A DNA stretch of 32,096 nt from a bacterium (GTDB lineage: Bacteria; Myxococcota_A; UBA9160; UBA4427): positions 1 to 32,096 of the forward strand of contig JAUIMK010000012.1 in the NCBI GenBank assembly GCA_030432735.1, written 5' to 3'. Positions 1-7,597 of this stretch are shown in pieces (the stretch's first letter is position 1; every line of letters begins with the position of its first letter). A program made the translations under genes and the position numbers. Below the pieces are notes generated by a model that was given only the letters and a program-made list of their open reading frames with translations, ran no database searches and was not told where the DNA came from.

Positions 1-2
1 TC

Positions 3-452
3 TGGGTCTACCTGACCCTGGCCTGCGGCCTCGTCGCGATGACGACGTCGCAGCCGGTTCCCCTCGGCATCGCCGCTGCGATCGGCACCGCGATGTGGAT
101 CGCCGGCTGGACGATCGAGGTCGTCGCGGACCAGCAGAAGCGCGCGTTCCGCCACGACCCGGCGAACGAGGGACGCTTCATCACGACGGGTCTCTGGTCC
201 TGGTCCCAGCACCCGAACTATTTCGGCGAGATCCTGCTCTGGACGGGGGTCGCGGTGATCGCCCTGCCGACGCTGCGGGGAACGCAGCTCGCCACGCTGA
301 TCTCACCGGTCTTCGTGTTCGTCCTGCTCACGCGGATCAGCGGCATCCCGCTCCTGCGCGCGCGGGCCGAGAAGCGCTGGGGCGACGATCCCCGCTTCCA
401 CGAATACCGCGCGCGCACGTCGCTCCTGGTCCCACGGCCTCCTCGCGGCTGA
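3..452 (+). CDS. DUF1295 / steroid 5-alpha-reductase-like membrane protein (C-terminal part)
   Basis: The reading frame is open from the left edge and stops at TGA 450-452, so only the last ~149 residues are seen. The visible part has hydrophobic segments around the SxGLWxxSRHPNYFGE-type signature of DUF1295/isoprenylcysteine-methyltransferase-like proteins (here GLWSWSQHPNYFGE). It ends with a short basic tail (EKRWGDDPRFHEYRART). In this superfamily the signature lies on the cytosolic face and binds NADPH or S-adenosylmethionine. DUF1295 members are mostly uncharacterised and are often annotated as 3-oxo-5-alpha-steroid 4-dehydrogenase-like. The ATG at 39 lies inside the frame and is unlikely to be the real start. 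Family assignment is secure; the reaction is unknown. Confidence 0.85.
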   Translation, partial: WVYLTLACGLVAMTTSQPVPLGIAAAIGTAMWIAGWTIEVVADQQKRAFRHDPANEGRFITTGLWSWSQHPNYFGEILLWTGVAVIALPTLRGTQLATLISPVFVFVLLTRISGIPLLRARAEKRWGDDPRFHEYRARTSLLVPRPPRG

Positions 453-475
453 CGCCGGCGGCCTCGACGACCCGT

Positions 476-526
476 CCCCTCCCTCAAGGGGATCTGTCAA
501 AGTTGTCAATCATTCTTGATCAATTG
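476..526. promoter_or_regulatory. AT-rich intergenic patch with palindromes ahead of the MarR gene
   Basis: A weak hairpin (CCCCT 476-480 with AGGGG 487-491) could end the upstream gene. It is followed by an unusually AT-rich stretch (494-526) holding two TGTCAA copies in tandem (495-500, 504-509), the perfect palindrome TTGATCAA (516-523) and an overlapping CAATTG (521-526). In this GC-rich window such a patch is the likely promoter/operator of the following MarR gene, and MarR proteins usually autoregulate through palindromes. No confident -35/-10 pair can be assigned. Confidence 0.45.
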
Positions 527-552
527 GCGGGACTCCTCTAGCGTTCGCGTCG

Positions 553-1668
553 ATGAGCGAGCCCTCCCCCGGAAGCCCGGACCGAAGCGTCCCCGCGCCG
601 CCCCGCCCGCCGATGAGCGAGGCGGTCTGGTCGCGCTATCGATCGAATACGGCCCGTCACCTGATGGGCGTCGCCCGTGACTTCGAGAACCGGATGCTCG
701 GGCGGCTCGCCGAGAGCGACGGCTACCCGGATCTGCGGCCCAGCCTGGGACCGGTGCTCGCCCTCGTCGCCCAGCGCCCCCGCCCGCTCCGCGCGCTGGC
801 CGGTGCGCTCTCGATCTCGCCCCAGGCCGTGAGCCAGCTGGTGAGCGTCTGCGAGAAGGCGGGCTACGCGGCGCGGCGGGCGGATCCGAGCGACGGCCGA
901 AGCCGCGTGATCGCCCTGACCGAACACGGAGCCCGCCTGATCGCGGACGCGACGCGCCAGCTTCGGCTGCTCTCCGCGGAATATGCCGAGCGGATCGGGG
1001 ACGATTCGATGCGGCGCTTCGAGGAGGCCGCGACGCGGCTGCTCCACGCGCTCTCGGACACGCCGGACGTGCTCCCGATCGGCGGGCGCGCCGCCTCGAT
1101 CGGTGCGCTGCCGCTGCTCTCCGTCGACGCGCAGCGCACGCTGATGGGCGACACCGCGGCCCGCGGCCACGCCGGGCTCAAGATGTCCCACGCACAGGTC
1201 CTTCCGCTGATCGGCCCCGAAGGCGCGCGAGTCGCCGCCCTCGCCCGCGTCCAGGGCATCTCGCGCCAGGCGGTCAGCGCGACCGCCCGCGAGCTCGAAG
1301 GCATGGGCTACCTGCGCCGCGAGCCGGACCCGCGCGACCGGCGAGGCGTCGTCTTCCATCTCTCCGAGGCGGGCGAGACGCTGATCCGCGACTCGGTCCT
1401 CGCCCTCGACGCGCTCGACGAACGTTATGCGGCGGCGATCGGGGCCCGCCGCTTCGCGGCGCTCCAGCGGGGCGCCGAGAAGCTCTACGAATCCCTCGGC
1501 CTCGAGCGCGAGATCTTCGACGGCACGCCCAGGGAGGGCGAGCCGCTCGAACGCCTCGCGGAGCGGTTGCGCCGCGAGCTCGGAAGCGACGTGGCCCGGC
1601 GTCTCGCCGCGCTGCTCGCGCGCCCGACCAATCCGACCGCCGCGGAAGCGGCACTCACCCGTCCCTGA
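553..1668 (+). CDS. Tandem-domain MarR family transcriptional regulator
   Basis: The 371-residue protein is more than twice the usual MarR length (~150) and contains two complete winged-helix units. The first, about residues 77-125, has recognition helix SPQAVSQLV and wing DPSDGRSRVIALT. The second, about residues 223-277, has SRQAVSATARELE and wing DPRDRRGVVFHLS. A MarR dimer normally binds a palindrome with two wHTH units, so one chain could act as a built-in pseudo-dimer; this is inference. Met1 (553) or Met21 (613, MSEAVWSRYR) could be the start, and neither has a clear Shine-Dalgarno. It lies 31 bases upstream of a sterol-desaturase-type gene on the same strand, a plausible target or operon partner. 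Ligand unknown. Confidence 0.85.
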   Translation: MSEPSPGSPDRSVPAPPRPPMSEAVWSRYRSNTARHLMGVARDFENRMLGRLAESDGYPDLRPSLGPVLALVAQRPRPLRALAGALSISPQAVSQLVSVCEKAGYAARRADPSDGRSRVIALTEHGARLIADATRQLRLLSAEYAERIGDDSMRRFEEAATRLLHALSDTPDVLPIGGRAASIGALPLLSVDAQRTLMGDTAARGHAGLKMSHAQVLPLIGPEGARVAALARVQGISRQAVSATARELEGMGYLRREPDPRDRRGVVFHLSEAGETLIRDSVLALDALDERYAAAIGARRFAALQRGAEKLYESLGLEREIFDGTPREGEPLERLAERLRRELGSDVARRLAALLARPTNPTAAEAALTRP

Positions 1669-1699
1669 AGCGGCTCCGAGAGGGCCCAGGAGAACCACG

Positions 1700-2428
1700 A
1701 TGACCTACGACTGGCTCGCTGCGCTGATCTACGTCGGCGTCCTCGCCGGACTGACCATCCTCGGCAAGAAGCTCGTGTTCAGCATCCCCGTCATGCAGGA
1801 GATGCGCGTCGAGAACCGGACAGCCGACAAGGTGAAGATGTCCCGCGACAGCTTCCGCGCGGGGATGAAGGCCAGCGAGAAGGCCGGCCTCTACACGAAC
1901 CTCGTCTTCTTCGTGACGGTCCTGCCGTTCTCGATCAGTCTCGATTCGCGCCCGCTCTGGCAGCACCTCGTCCAGATCGTCGCCGTCCTCGCGATCTTCG
2001 ACTTCATGTACTACTGGACCCACCGCTCGCTCTTCCACGGCGATCTGCTCCGCAAGGTCCACGCCCTCCACCACCAGGCGCGCAAGCCCACCTGGGCGGA
2101 CTCCCTCTACGTCCACCCCCTCGAGACCGTGATCGGCCTCTGTCTCTTCCTCTTCTCCATCCCGATCGTGGCCTGGATCAGCGGCGGTCCTCTCCACGCC
2201 GTCTCGACGGCGATCGCGACCCTGATCTTCACCCAGCTGAACACCATCAATCACACCTTCACGCGGCTGCCGAAGGACAGCTGGTTCTTCCGGACCGTCG
2301 ACTACATCACCGGCGTCCATCACGCCCACCACATCGACATGAACCACGGCAACTACGCGACCCTCACGATGTTCTACGACAAGCTCTTCGGGACCTTCGA
2401 GGCGCCGGCGAACCGCGAGGTCGCCTGA
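1700..2428 (+). CDS. Fatty acid hydroxylase / sterol desaturase superfamily protein
   Basis: This 242-residue integral membrane di-iron enzyme starts at ATG 1700, with CCAGGAGAA just upstream. It carries the histidine clusters of the FA_hydroxylase family: HRSLFH (108-113), HALHH (121-125), an isolated VHP (138-140), NH (184-185) and HHAHH (207-211), set among hydrophobic helices at about 6-30, 66-104 and 142-180. Family members use O2 and a di-iron centre to hydroxylate or desaturate lipids such as sterols, carotenoids and fatty acids. All metal ligands appear present, so it should be active. It follows the tandem MarR gene closely. The exact lipid substrate cannot be inferred. Confidence 0.9.
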   Translation: MTYDWLAALIYVGVLAGLTILGKKLVFSIPVMQEMRVENRTADKVKMSRDSFRAGMKASEKAGLYTNLVFFVTVLPFSISLDSRPLWQHLVQIVAVLAIFDFMYYWTHRSLFHGDLLRKVHALHHQARKPTWADSLYVHPLETVIGLCLFLFSIPIVAWISGGPLHAVSTAIATLIFTQLNTINHTFTRLPKDSWFFRTVDYITGVHHAHHIDMNHGNYATLTMFYDKLFGTFEAPANREVA

Positions 2429-2471
2429 GGATCAGAAGCGAATAGGCGCGCGGCTGCCCTTCGGCGGACGC

Positions 2472-3209
2472 CTAGCGACGCCGCGCCGCGAGCCCCAGGA
2501 GTCCGAAACCGACCATCAGCCCCGTTCCCGGCTCGGGAATCGGGAACCAGACGATTCCACCCTCCTGGGTGTACCCGGAACCTCCGAAGTCGGACACGCT
2601 AATGAAGAGCTCGTAATCGACCTCGGGCACGAGCGTGAAGAGCGGCCGGACGTCGTTGCCCGACCAGGTCCCGCCACGGTAGATCTCTTCGTCGTTCGCG
2701 TGGAGGCGAACCGAAACGGCCCCCTCGAGCGCAAGATTCCGAACGAAGGTCCAGTCTTCCCGCTCGTCCACCCGAAACGTGATCCGGAGGCTGCTCGCTG
2801 CGGAATTGTCGCCGTACCCGGAGTTCGCGGTCCCGGCGAAGTCGATCCGATCCGCGGTGATGGTGCTCTCATGGGTGGCTCGGACGCCGTTCGAGCTCGC
2901 GCTGCCACTCCAGCTCCCCACGACGAGTTCACTCTCCGCGCGGTCTCCCACGTTGTAGTACTCGTCTTCGCCGTCGAGGCCGCACCCGGGGCAGTACCCG
3001 CTGTAGCTCGCGGAGGCGCTCCGGCGCACGCTCGACTGCCCGCCATCGTAGAGCGTGATCCACGGGTAGAGGGGGTGCTGCCGGGGGGTCCGCCAGTCGA
3101 AGACCATGCTCGCCGCCCCCGCCTGGCCCGAGGGAGCCAGGAAGGACGTGACGACACCCAGGCCTAGCAGAAAGAGCCAGACGCTGCGTCGCCGGGTCGG
3201 TCTTCTCAC
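2472..3209 (-). CDS. PEP-CTERM sorting-domain protein, exported
   Basis: The 245-residue protein begins at GTG 3209 behind GGGGAGGATCGAAT. It has a basic N-terminus (MRRPTRRR) and a hydrophobic signal segment to about residue 32. It ends with the tripartite PEP-CTERM tail: PEPG, a short hydrophobic helix (LMVGFGLLGLA) and ARRR. Such proteins are exported and their tails processed by an exosortase, usually in exopolysaccharide-making Gram-negatives. The middle (about 33-220) is rich in Gly/Ser/Asp and looks like an all-beta secreted domain; I recognise no catalytic motif. A CPGC pair could form a disulfide. It converges with the hydroxylase gene and is divergent from the SDR at 3387. No exosortase gene is in the window. 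Confidence 0.85.
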   Translation of the reverse strand: MRRPTRRRSVWLFLLGLGVVTSFLAPSGQAGAASMVFDWRTPRQHPLYPWITLYDGGQSSVRRSASASYSGYCPGCGLDGEDEYYNVGDRAESELVVGSWSGSASSNGVRATHESTITADRIDFAGTANSGYGDNSAASSLRITFRVDEREDWTFVRNLALEGAVSVRLHANDEEIYRGGTWSGNDVRPLFTLVPEVDYELFISVSDFGGSGYTQEGGIVWFPIPEPGTGLMVGFGLLGLAARRR

Positions 3210-3222
3210 ATTCGATCCTCCC

Positions 3223-3239
3223 CGGGAGCCAGGCTCCCG
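3223..3239 (-). promoter_or_regulatory. Perfect inverted repeat abutting the Shine-Dalgarno of the PEP-CTERM gene
   Basis: CGGGAGCC-A-GGCTCCCG is an 8-base perfect inverted repeat. On the minus strand it directly precedes the GGGGAGG ribosome-binding site of the gene starting at 3209. It could be a leader-mRNA hairpin or an operator; the sequence alone does not decide. Confidence 0.45.
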
Positions 3240-3296
3240 CCTCGATTAGACGTGGTCCGGGCGCGAGCAATGTGTCAGGAAAGCGCTCCGCGAGTG

Positions 3297-3310
3297 CGCC
3301 ACGCGTGGCG
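3297..3310. promoter_or_regulatory. 14-base perfect palindrome between divergent PEP-CTERM and SDR genes
   Basis: CGCCACGCGTGGCG is a perfect dyad about 75 bases upstream of the SDR start and 90 upstream of the PEP-CTERM start. It is followed by the AT-richer GATTTTCGGCCGAACATCG. The position and symmetry suggest an operator for one or both genes, but no regulator can be assigned. Confidence 0.4.
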
Positions 3311-3349
3311 GGACCGCGATTTTCGGCCGAACATCGATGGCTCACCCCC

Positions 3350-3367
3350 CCGATCCGACTGGATCGG
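3350..3367 (+). promoter_or_regulatory. Leader hairpin ahead of SDR gene
   Basis: CCGATCC-GACT-GGATCGG forms a 7-base-pair stem with a 4-base loop, ending just before the GACGAGGAGCGG ribosome-binding region of the SDR gene at 3387. It could be an mRNA leader structure or a second dyad operator. Confidence 0.35.
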
Positions 3368-3386
3368 AGACGAGGAGCGGAGCGCG

Positions 3387-4316
3387 ATGAAGGATCTGCA
3401 AGGCAAGGTCGCCGTCGTGACGGGCGGCAGCGGCGGGATCGGGATCGAGATCGGACGCGCCATGCTCGCGAAGGGCATGAAGGTCGTCCTCGCGGACCTC
3501 TCGGCGGAGAAGCTCGACGCGGTCACGAAGGATCTCGCTTCACCGGACGTCGTCGGCCTGCCCGTCGACGTCACGGACTTCGACGCCGTGTGTGCGCTCC
3601 GGGACCAGACCCTCGATCGCTTCGGCGCCTGCCACGTGATCGTGAACAACGCCGCCGTCGGGGCCGGGGCCAAGGGCAACGTCTGGGAACACCACCTGAA
3701 CGACTGGAAGTGGAGCCTCGACGTCAACGTGATGGGCGTGATCAACGGGATGAACGCGTTCATTCCGCTCCTCGTCGAGCAGGACGAGGGGCACGTCGTG
3801 AACACCTCCTCGGGGAACGGCGCCTACTACCCGATCGCGAGCAGCGGCATCTATCCCGTGACGAAGTCCGCCGTCACGACGCTGACCGAGTGCCTCTGGG
3901 GCCAGCTCCGGGAGCGCGGCTCGAAGGTGAGCGCGTCGCTCCTGCTTCCGTCGAGCCCGACCCCGGGCGTGCTCGCGACGGGGATCTGGAAGGCGGGGGC
4001 CAACCGACCGGACCGCTACCTGCGGGGCGACCCGGACGACGCGAATCCGCGCGACGCCCTCGAGGACTACAAGCAGCGCGCCGCCGCGGCGGGCCAGGAG
4101 GTCGTCGAGGCGCCCCTCTCCGACGTGGCGGACCTCTGCCTGCGCGCCATCGAAGAGGACCTCTTCTGGGCCACCTACGAGCTCGAGCACCAGATGCAGA
4201 AGCTCGACGAGCGCTATGCGTCGATGAGGCACCTGACCCCGCCAGACTACCTGGTCGAGGTCAACCTGATGTCCGCGGACGCCGAGGAGCGCGAAGCACA
4301 GAAGGGCGAACGCTGA
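3387..4316 (+). CDS. SDR family NAD(P)-dependent oxidoreductase
   Basis: A 309-residue classical-type short-chain dehydrogenase/reductase. The ATG at 3387 is preceded by GAGGAGCGG. The Rossmann cofactor motif TGGSGGIG is at 12-19, NNAA at 87-90, the catalytic serine region TSSG at 140-143 and Tyr156-x3-Lys160 (YPVTK). Asp37 after beta-2 (VVLADLS) suggests a preference for NAD(H) over NADP(H). It is about 50 residues longer than the typical 250, through a C-terminal extension rich in charged residues. It converges with the NTF2-like/SDR pair on the other strand. The cluster composition resembles alcohol/ketone steps of lipid or steroid metabolism, which is inference; the substrate is unknown. 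Confidence 0.9.
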   Translation: MKDLQGKVAVVTGGSGGIGIEIGRAMLAKGMKVVLADLSAEKLDAVTKDLASPDVVGLPVDVTDFDAVCALRDQTLDRFGACHVIVNNAAVGAGAKGNVWEHHLNDWKWSLDVNVMGVINGMNAFIPLLVEQDEGHVVNTSSGNGAYYPIASSGIYPVTKSAVTTLTECLWGQLRERGSKVSASLLLPSSPTPGVLATGIWKAGANRPDRYLRGDPDDANPRDALEDYKQRAAAAGQEVVEAPLSDVADLCLRAIEEDLFWATYELEHQMQKLDERYASMRHLTPPDYLVEVNLMSADAEEREAQKGER

Positions 4317-4325
4317 GCCGACGCC

Positions 4326-4856
4326 TCAGCCGCTCTTCGCCCCGTCGGCGGCCGCCTGCGCGTCCACCGCCCACTTCGGCGCCTGCATCTTGTACGGCAT
4401 GTCGCGCCGGTCGAGGATCTGGTTGATCACGCGCCGATAGCCGGTCTTCGAGATGCGCCAGACACCGTCTTCCTTGCGGTAGGCGTCGTCGTAGTAGACG
4501 AACATCTCGTCGACGAAGCCCCCCTTCTGGCTGTAGAAGTAGTGGTACATCGCCCAGATCGCCGTCGCGCTCGTGTCGCTCTCGAGCGTGATCTCGGGCA
4601 TTCCGGCCATCCAGTAGGCCATGATCCCGGCGTTCGGATCGTGGGACTCGATCAGGAACGTGAGCAGCTGATCGCGATTCTCGAAGACGTACTTCCCGTC
4701 GGAATAGGAGGTCACGACGTCCGCCGTGAGCGTCTCCTTCAACGCGTCGTGGTCGTTGTCCGTCATCGCACGGAAGTAGCGGTACTTGACCTTCTTGATC
4801 TCTTCGAGATCCCGCAGCTCCGCGACCTGCGCGGCCAGGGTTTCGAGATCCACCAT
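4326..4856 (-). CDS. SnoaL/NTF2-like fold protein (SnoaL_4 type)
   Basis: The 176-residue protein starts at ATG 4856, chosen because AGGAGAGGAGAACGTC precedes it. A GTG at 4883 that overlaps the upstream stop by one base is a possible longer start. The N-terminal helix (LRDLEEIKKVKYRYFRA) and the cone-shaped alpha+beta pattern, ending in DGVWRISKTGYRRV, match the SnoaL_4 group. That group covers limonene-epoxide-hydrolase-like, ring-hydroxylating-dioxygenase-beta-like and uncharacterised small-molecule enzymes. It lies directly downstream of an SDR (4883-5719) and is probably co-transcribed with it. Such SDR + SnoaL pairs are common in steroid and aromatic catabolic clusters. Catalytic activity cannot be confirmed. 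Confidence 0.85.
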   Translation of the reverse strand: MVDLETLAAQVAELRDLEEIKKVKYRYFRAMTDNDHDALKETLTADVVTSYSDGKYVFENRDQLLTFLIESHDPNAGIMAYWMAGMPEITLESDTSATAIWAMYHYFYSQKGGFVDEMFVYYDDAYRKEDGVWRISKTGYRRVINQILDRRDMPYKMQAPKWAVDAQAAADGAKSG

Positions 4857-4882
4857 GACGTTCTCTCCTCTCCTCGGTTCCA

Positions 4883-5719
4883 CTAGAGCATGTAGCCGTC
4901 GCCCGAGGCGCGAACGGTCACGTCGCTGATCGAGACGCCCCAGGGCTGGTCGATCGCGTGCACGATCTGATCCGCGAGCAGCTCCGGCGCGAGCGCGAAG
5001 TACCCGATCGCGTCCGGGTCGGTGAGATCCGCCGGCGGATCCTCGCCGAAGACCTCGCCCATCTTCGCCATGAAATCCGCCGCTCCGGCTCCGAGGATCC
5101 CGCCGATCGCCGCCGGGTTGATCACGCCGGCGCCGAGGTTGGTGCCGGGCACCCCCGTCGGTCGGATCGTCGTGACCTTGATCCGGCCCTGCGACTCCTG
5201 CCGGAGCGCCTCGGACAGGAAGCGCACCGCGGCCTTCGTCGCGCCGTAGACCGCGGCACCGGGAACCGGCCCGTTGCCGTAGATCGAGGACACGTTCACG
5301 ACGTGCCCCCTGCCCTGCCGGATCATGACGTCGTGCACCGCGCAGATCCCGTGGAGCACGCCCTTCAGATTGATGTCGATGCAGCGGTCCCAGGCCTCCG
5401 CCGCTTCCGCATGATCCGCGAAGAACGCCAGCGGCATCACCCCGGCGTTGTTCAGCATCACGTCGATTGCGCCGAAGTGCTCGACCGCGGCCTCGGCGAG
5501 CGCCCGCATGGCGGCTCGATCCGTCACGTCGGCGACGACGCCGAGGGCCCGTCCGCCCGCGCGCTCCACGCTCGCGACCGTGTCGTCGAGCCCCGTCCGA
5601 TCGACGTCGGAGGCCACGATCGCAGCCCCCCGCGCGGCGGCCTTCTCGGCGACGAGGCGGCCGAAGCCGCCGCCCGCGCCCGTGATCACGATGACCCTGC
5701 CCTCGAGATGGCTCGGCAT
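4883..5719 (-). CDS. SDR family oxidoreductase
   Basis: A 278-residue classical SDR with TGAGGGFG at 13-20, Asp38 after beta-2 (IVASDVD, suggesting NAD(H)), NNAG at 90-93, Ser144/145 (VNVSSIYG) and Tyr158-x3-Lys162 (YGATK). All catalytic residues are present. The C-terminal ~80 residues are longer than in the minimal fold and end in an unremarkable tail. Its stop lies 26 bases before the chosen start of the NTF2-like gene, indicating a two-gene operon. Upstream (5720-5889) is a shared divergent promoter region with a repeated dyad. The substrate is unknown; lipid, steroid or alcohol oxidation are the usual roles of this SDR type. Confidence 0.9.
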   Translation of the reverse strand: MPSHLEGRVIVITGAGGGFGRLVAEKAAARGAAIVASDVDRTGLDDTVASVERAGGRALGVVADVTDRAAMRALAEAAVEHFGAIDVMLNNAGVMPLAFFADHAEAAEAWDRCIDINLKGVLHGICAVHDVMIRQGRGHVVNVSSIYGNGPVPGAAVYGATKAAVRFLSEALRQESQGRIKVTTIRPTGVPGTNLGAGVINPAAIGGILGAGAADFMAKMGEVFGEDPPADLTDPDAIGYFALAPELLADQIVHAIDQPWGVSISDVTVRASGDGYML

Positions 5720-5801
5720 GCTCCGTCCGACTCCACGATCGACACGGCCGCGGGAAGCGCGACCGGACCGGGACGATAGAACGCTCGAACCGAAGCGCTC
5801 A

Positions 5802-5851
5802 CGTCCCGCGCGACGTTCCGACGGGCCGGGTGCCGGCGTCCCGCGCGACGT
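5802..5851. repeat. Direct repeat of a 15-base dyad in a divergent promoter region
   Basis: CGTCCCGCGCGACGT occurs twice, at 5802-5816 and 5837-5851, 35 bases apart start to start. The first copy, with the preceding A, is itself a dyad (ACGTC-N6-GACGT), and the second differs by one outer base. Both lie between the SDR gene (minus, 5719) and the small membrane protein gene (plus, 5890). Paired operator sites for a transcriptional regulator are the simplest reading. Confidence 0.5.
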
Positions 5852-5889
5852 CTAGACTGCCGCGATTCCCTTCGACGTGGAGGCGCAGG

Positions 5890-6270
5890 ATGGCGTTCCG
5901 GATTCTCGCGGGCCTGCTAGGGGCCCTCTTCCTCTTCCAGGGCCTCGGATGGATCATCGACGCGAAGAGCGCCGCGGAGGGTCTGGGCATGCCGCTGCTC
6001 GACGGCCTGGCCCGGAGCACGCAGGTGGGCGACCTGACCGGGTTCTTCCTGTGTCTGGGCGGCTTCGGACTCTGGGGCGCCTATCGGCAGGCTCCGACCT
6101 GGCTTCGTGCCGCGGGCCTCCTCCTCCTCGGCGCGGCCTTCGGACGATCGCTCGCAGCGCTCGTGTCCGGAGCGCCCTTCGCGACCGAGTTCGTCGCCAT
6201 CGAGGTCGTGGCGGGGGGTCTCTTCTTCCTCGCGGCCAGCAGGATCGGCGCGAGCCGCCCGCCGGACTAG
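5890..6270 (+). CDS. Small four-helix membrane protein (DUF4345-like)
   Basis: The 126-residue protein starts at ATG 5890 after GGAGGCGCAGG. Four hydrophobic segments are visible at about 5-25, 46-66, 72-92 and 96-116. After the first helix there is an AAEGLGMPLLDGLARSTQVG loop leading into a GGFGLWGAYR helix end. That arrangement resembles the DUF4345 family, small inner-membrane proteins without known function. The family call rests on general pattern and could be wrong; that it is a real polytopic membrane protein is well supported by the ribosome-binding site and codon pattern. It precedes the exporter gene on the same strand by 82 bases. Confidence 0.7.
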   Translation: MAFRILAGLLGALFLFQGLGWIIDAKSAAEGLGMPLLDGLARSTQVGDLTGFFLCLGGFGLWGAYRQAPTWLRAAGLLLLGAAFGRSLAALVSGAPFATEFVAIEVVAGGLFFLAASRIGASRPPD

Positions 6271-6352
6271 AGCGCCGCCCGATCGTCGCCGATCCCCTAT
6301 CCTGCCGGACGCGCGAGCGCGGCGGACGGCGAGCCGCGCGGAGGGGGTCCGC

Positions 6353-7597
6353 TTGGATCAGGTACGACCGAATCGATCCACCGGCGATCCGTACTCGAAC
6401 CCCGATCTCGTCCAGTACCTCGACAGCCTGGAGGGACTGCCCGACGTGCTCGGTCCCGGCGAGACCGAGGCGGAGCGCGAGCGCTGGGCGCGCTGGCAGC
6501 ACGTGGGCAATGCCCTCTTCGCGCGCTTCGGGGAGGTCCTTCCCGGGGTGGCGCTCGCCCTCGCGATCGCCGCGGTCGGGGGCCTCGTCGCCGACGGATT
6601 CTCGACCGCGCTGGGCTTCGCGGGCGCTCCGCTGAGCCCCATCCTCGTCGCGATCCTGCTCGGCCTCGCGATCCGCAACTCCATCGGCCTCCCCGCGATC
6701 TTCGAAGCGGGCCTGAGCCTCGCGCTGAAACGCCTGCTCCGGGTCGGCGTCGCGCTGCTCGGCATCCGCCTGAGCCTCGCCGCGGCGGGAACCATCGGGC
6801 TGGTCGCGCTGCCGATCGTGATCGGATGCATCGCGACGGCCTTGCTCCTCGTGACCCGGATCGGCCGCGCCGTCCACCTGCCGCCGCGACTCGCGACGCT
6901 GATCGCCGTCGGGACCGCGATCTGCGGCAACTCGGCGATCGTCGCCCTCGCCCCCACGATCGAAGCGACGGACGACGAGGTCAGCTACGCGGTGGGCTGC
7001 GTGACGCTCTTCGGGCTCGTCGCGCTGGTGCTCCACCCCTTCCTCGCGCACACCCTCTTCGACGGGGACCCGACGCTCGTCGGACTCTTCCTGGGCACCG
7101 CGGTCCACGACACCGCGCAGGTGGCGGGGGCGGGCCTCGTCTACGCCGAGCAGTTCGGCGCGCCGGAAGCCCTCGACGCCGCCACGGTGACGAAGCTCCA
7201 ACGCAACATGTTCATGGTCGCGGTGATCCCCGCGATGGCGTTCGCGGTTCGCAAGCGGCGCCCCGACACGTCTCTCGCCTCACAGCTGAAGGCGGCGATT
7301 CCGCTCTTCGTGTTCGGCTTCATCGCGATGAGCCTGATCCGGACGCTCGGCGACGCGGGGCCGGAGCCCTTCCGGGGGCTCCTGTCCCGCGCGTCCTGGG
7401 ACGCGCTCATCGCGAGCACGACGGACCTCGCCAAGCTCCTGCTGACGGTGGCGATGGCCTCGGTCGGTCTCGGCACCAGCTTCGCGCGTCTGCGCGGCCT
7501 GGGTCTCCGCCCCCTGGCCGTCGGCCTCGCGGCCGCGGCCCTGGTGGGGGCGATGAGCTTCGTGCTGGTCTCGCTGATCGGGCCCTACGCCGTCTAG
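6353..7597 (+). CDS. YeiH/UPF0324 family putative sulfate exporter
   Basis: TTG 6353 is chosen as the start because CGGAGGGGGTCCGC lies just upstream and no ATG fits. This gives 414 residues, longer than the usual ~340 owing to a soluble N-terminal ~65 residues. About ten membrane helices follow, with family hallmarks LGLAIRN, LLRVGVALLGIRLSL, AICGNSAIVALAP, GTAVHDTAQVAGAG and VTKLQRNMFMV. The family is annotated as conserved inner-membrane putative sulfate exporters (YeiH-like; also found near taurine/sulfonate catabolism), with little biochemical proof. It converges on the helicase gene, with only six bases between the stops, inside a perfect palindrome. Confidence 0.9.
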   Translation: MDQVRPNRSTGDPYSNPDLVQYLDSLEGLPDVLGPGETEAERERWARWQHVGNALFARFGEVLPGVALALAIAAVGGLVADGFSTALGFAGAPLSPILVAILLGLAIRNSIGLPAIFEAGLSLALKRLLRVGVALLGIRLSLAAAGTIGLVALPIVIGCIATALLLVTRIGRAVHLPPRLATLIAVGTAICGNSAIVALAPTIEATDDEVSYAVGCVTLFGLVALVLHPFLAHTLFDGDPTLVGLFLGTAVHDTAQVAGAGLVYAEQFGAPEALDAATVTKLQRNMFMVAVIPAMAFAVRKRRPDTSLASQLKAAIPLFVFGFIAMSLIRTLGDAGPEPFRGLLSRASWDALIASTTDLAKLLLTVAMASVGLGTSFARLRGLGLRPLAVGLAAAALVGAMSFVLVSLIGPYAV

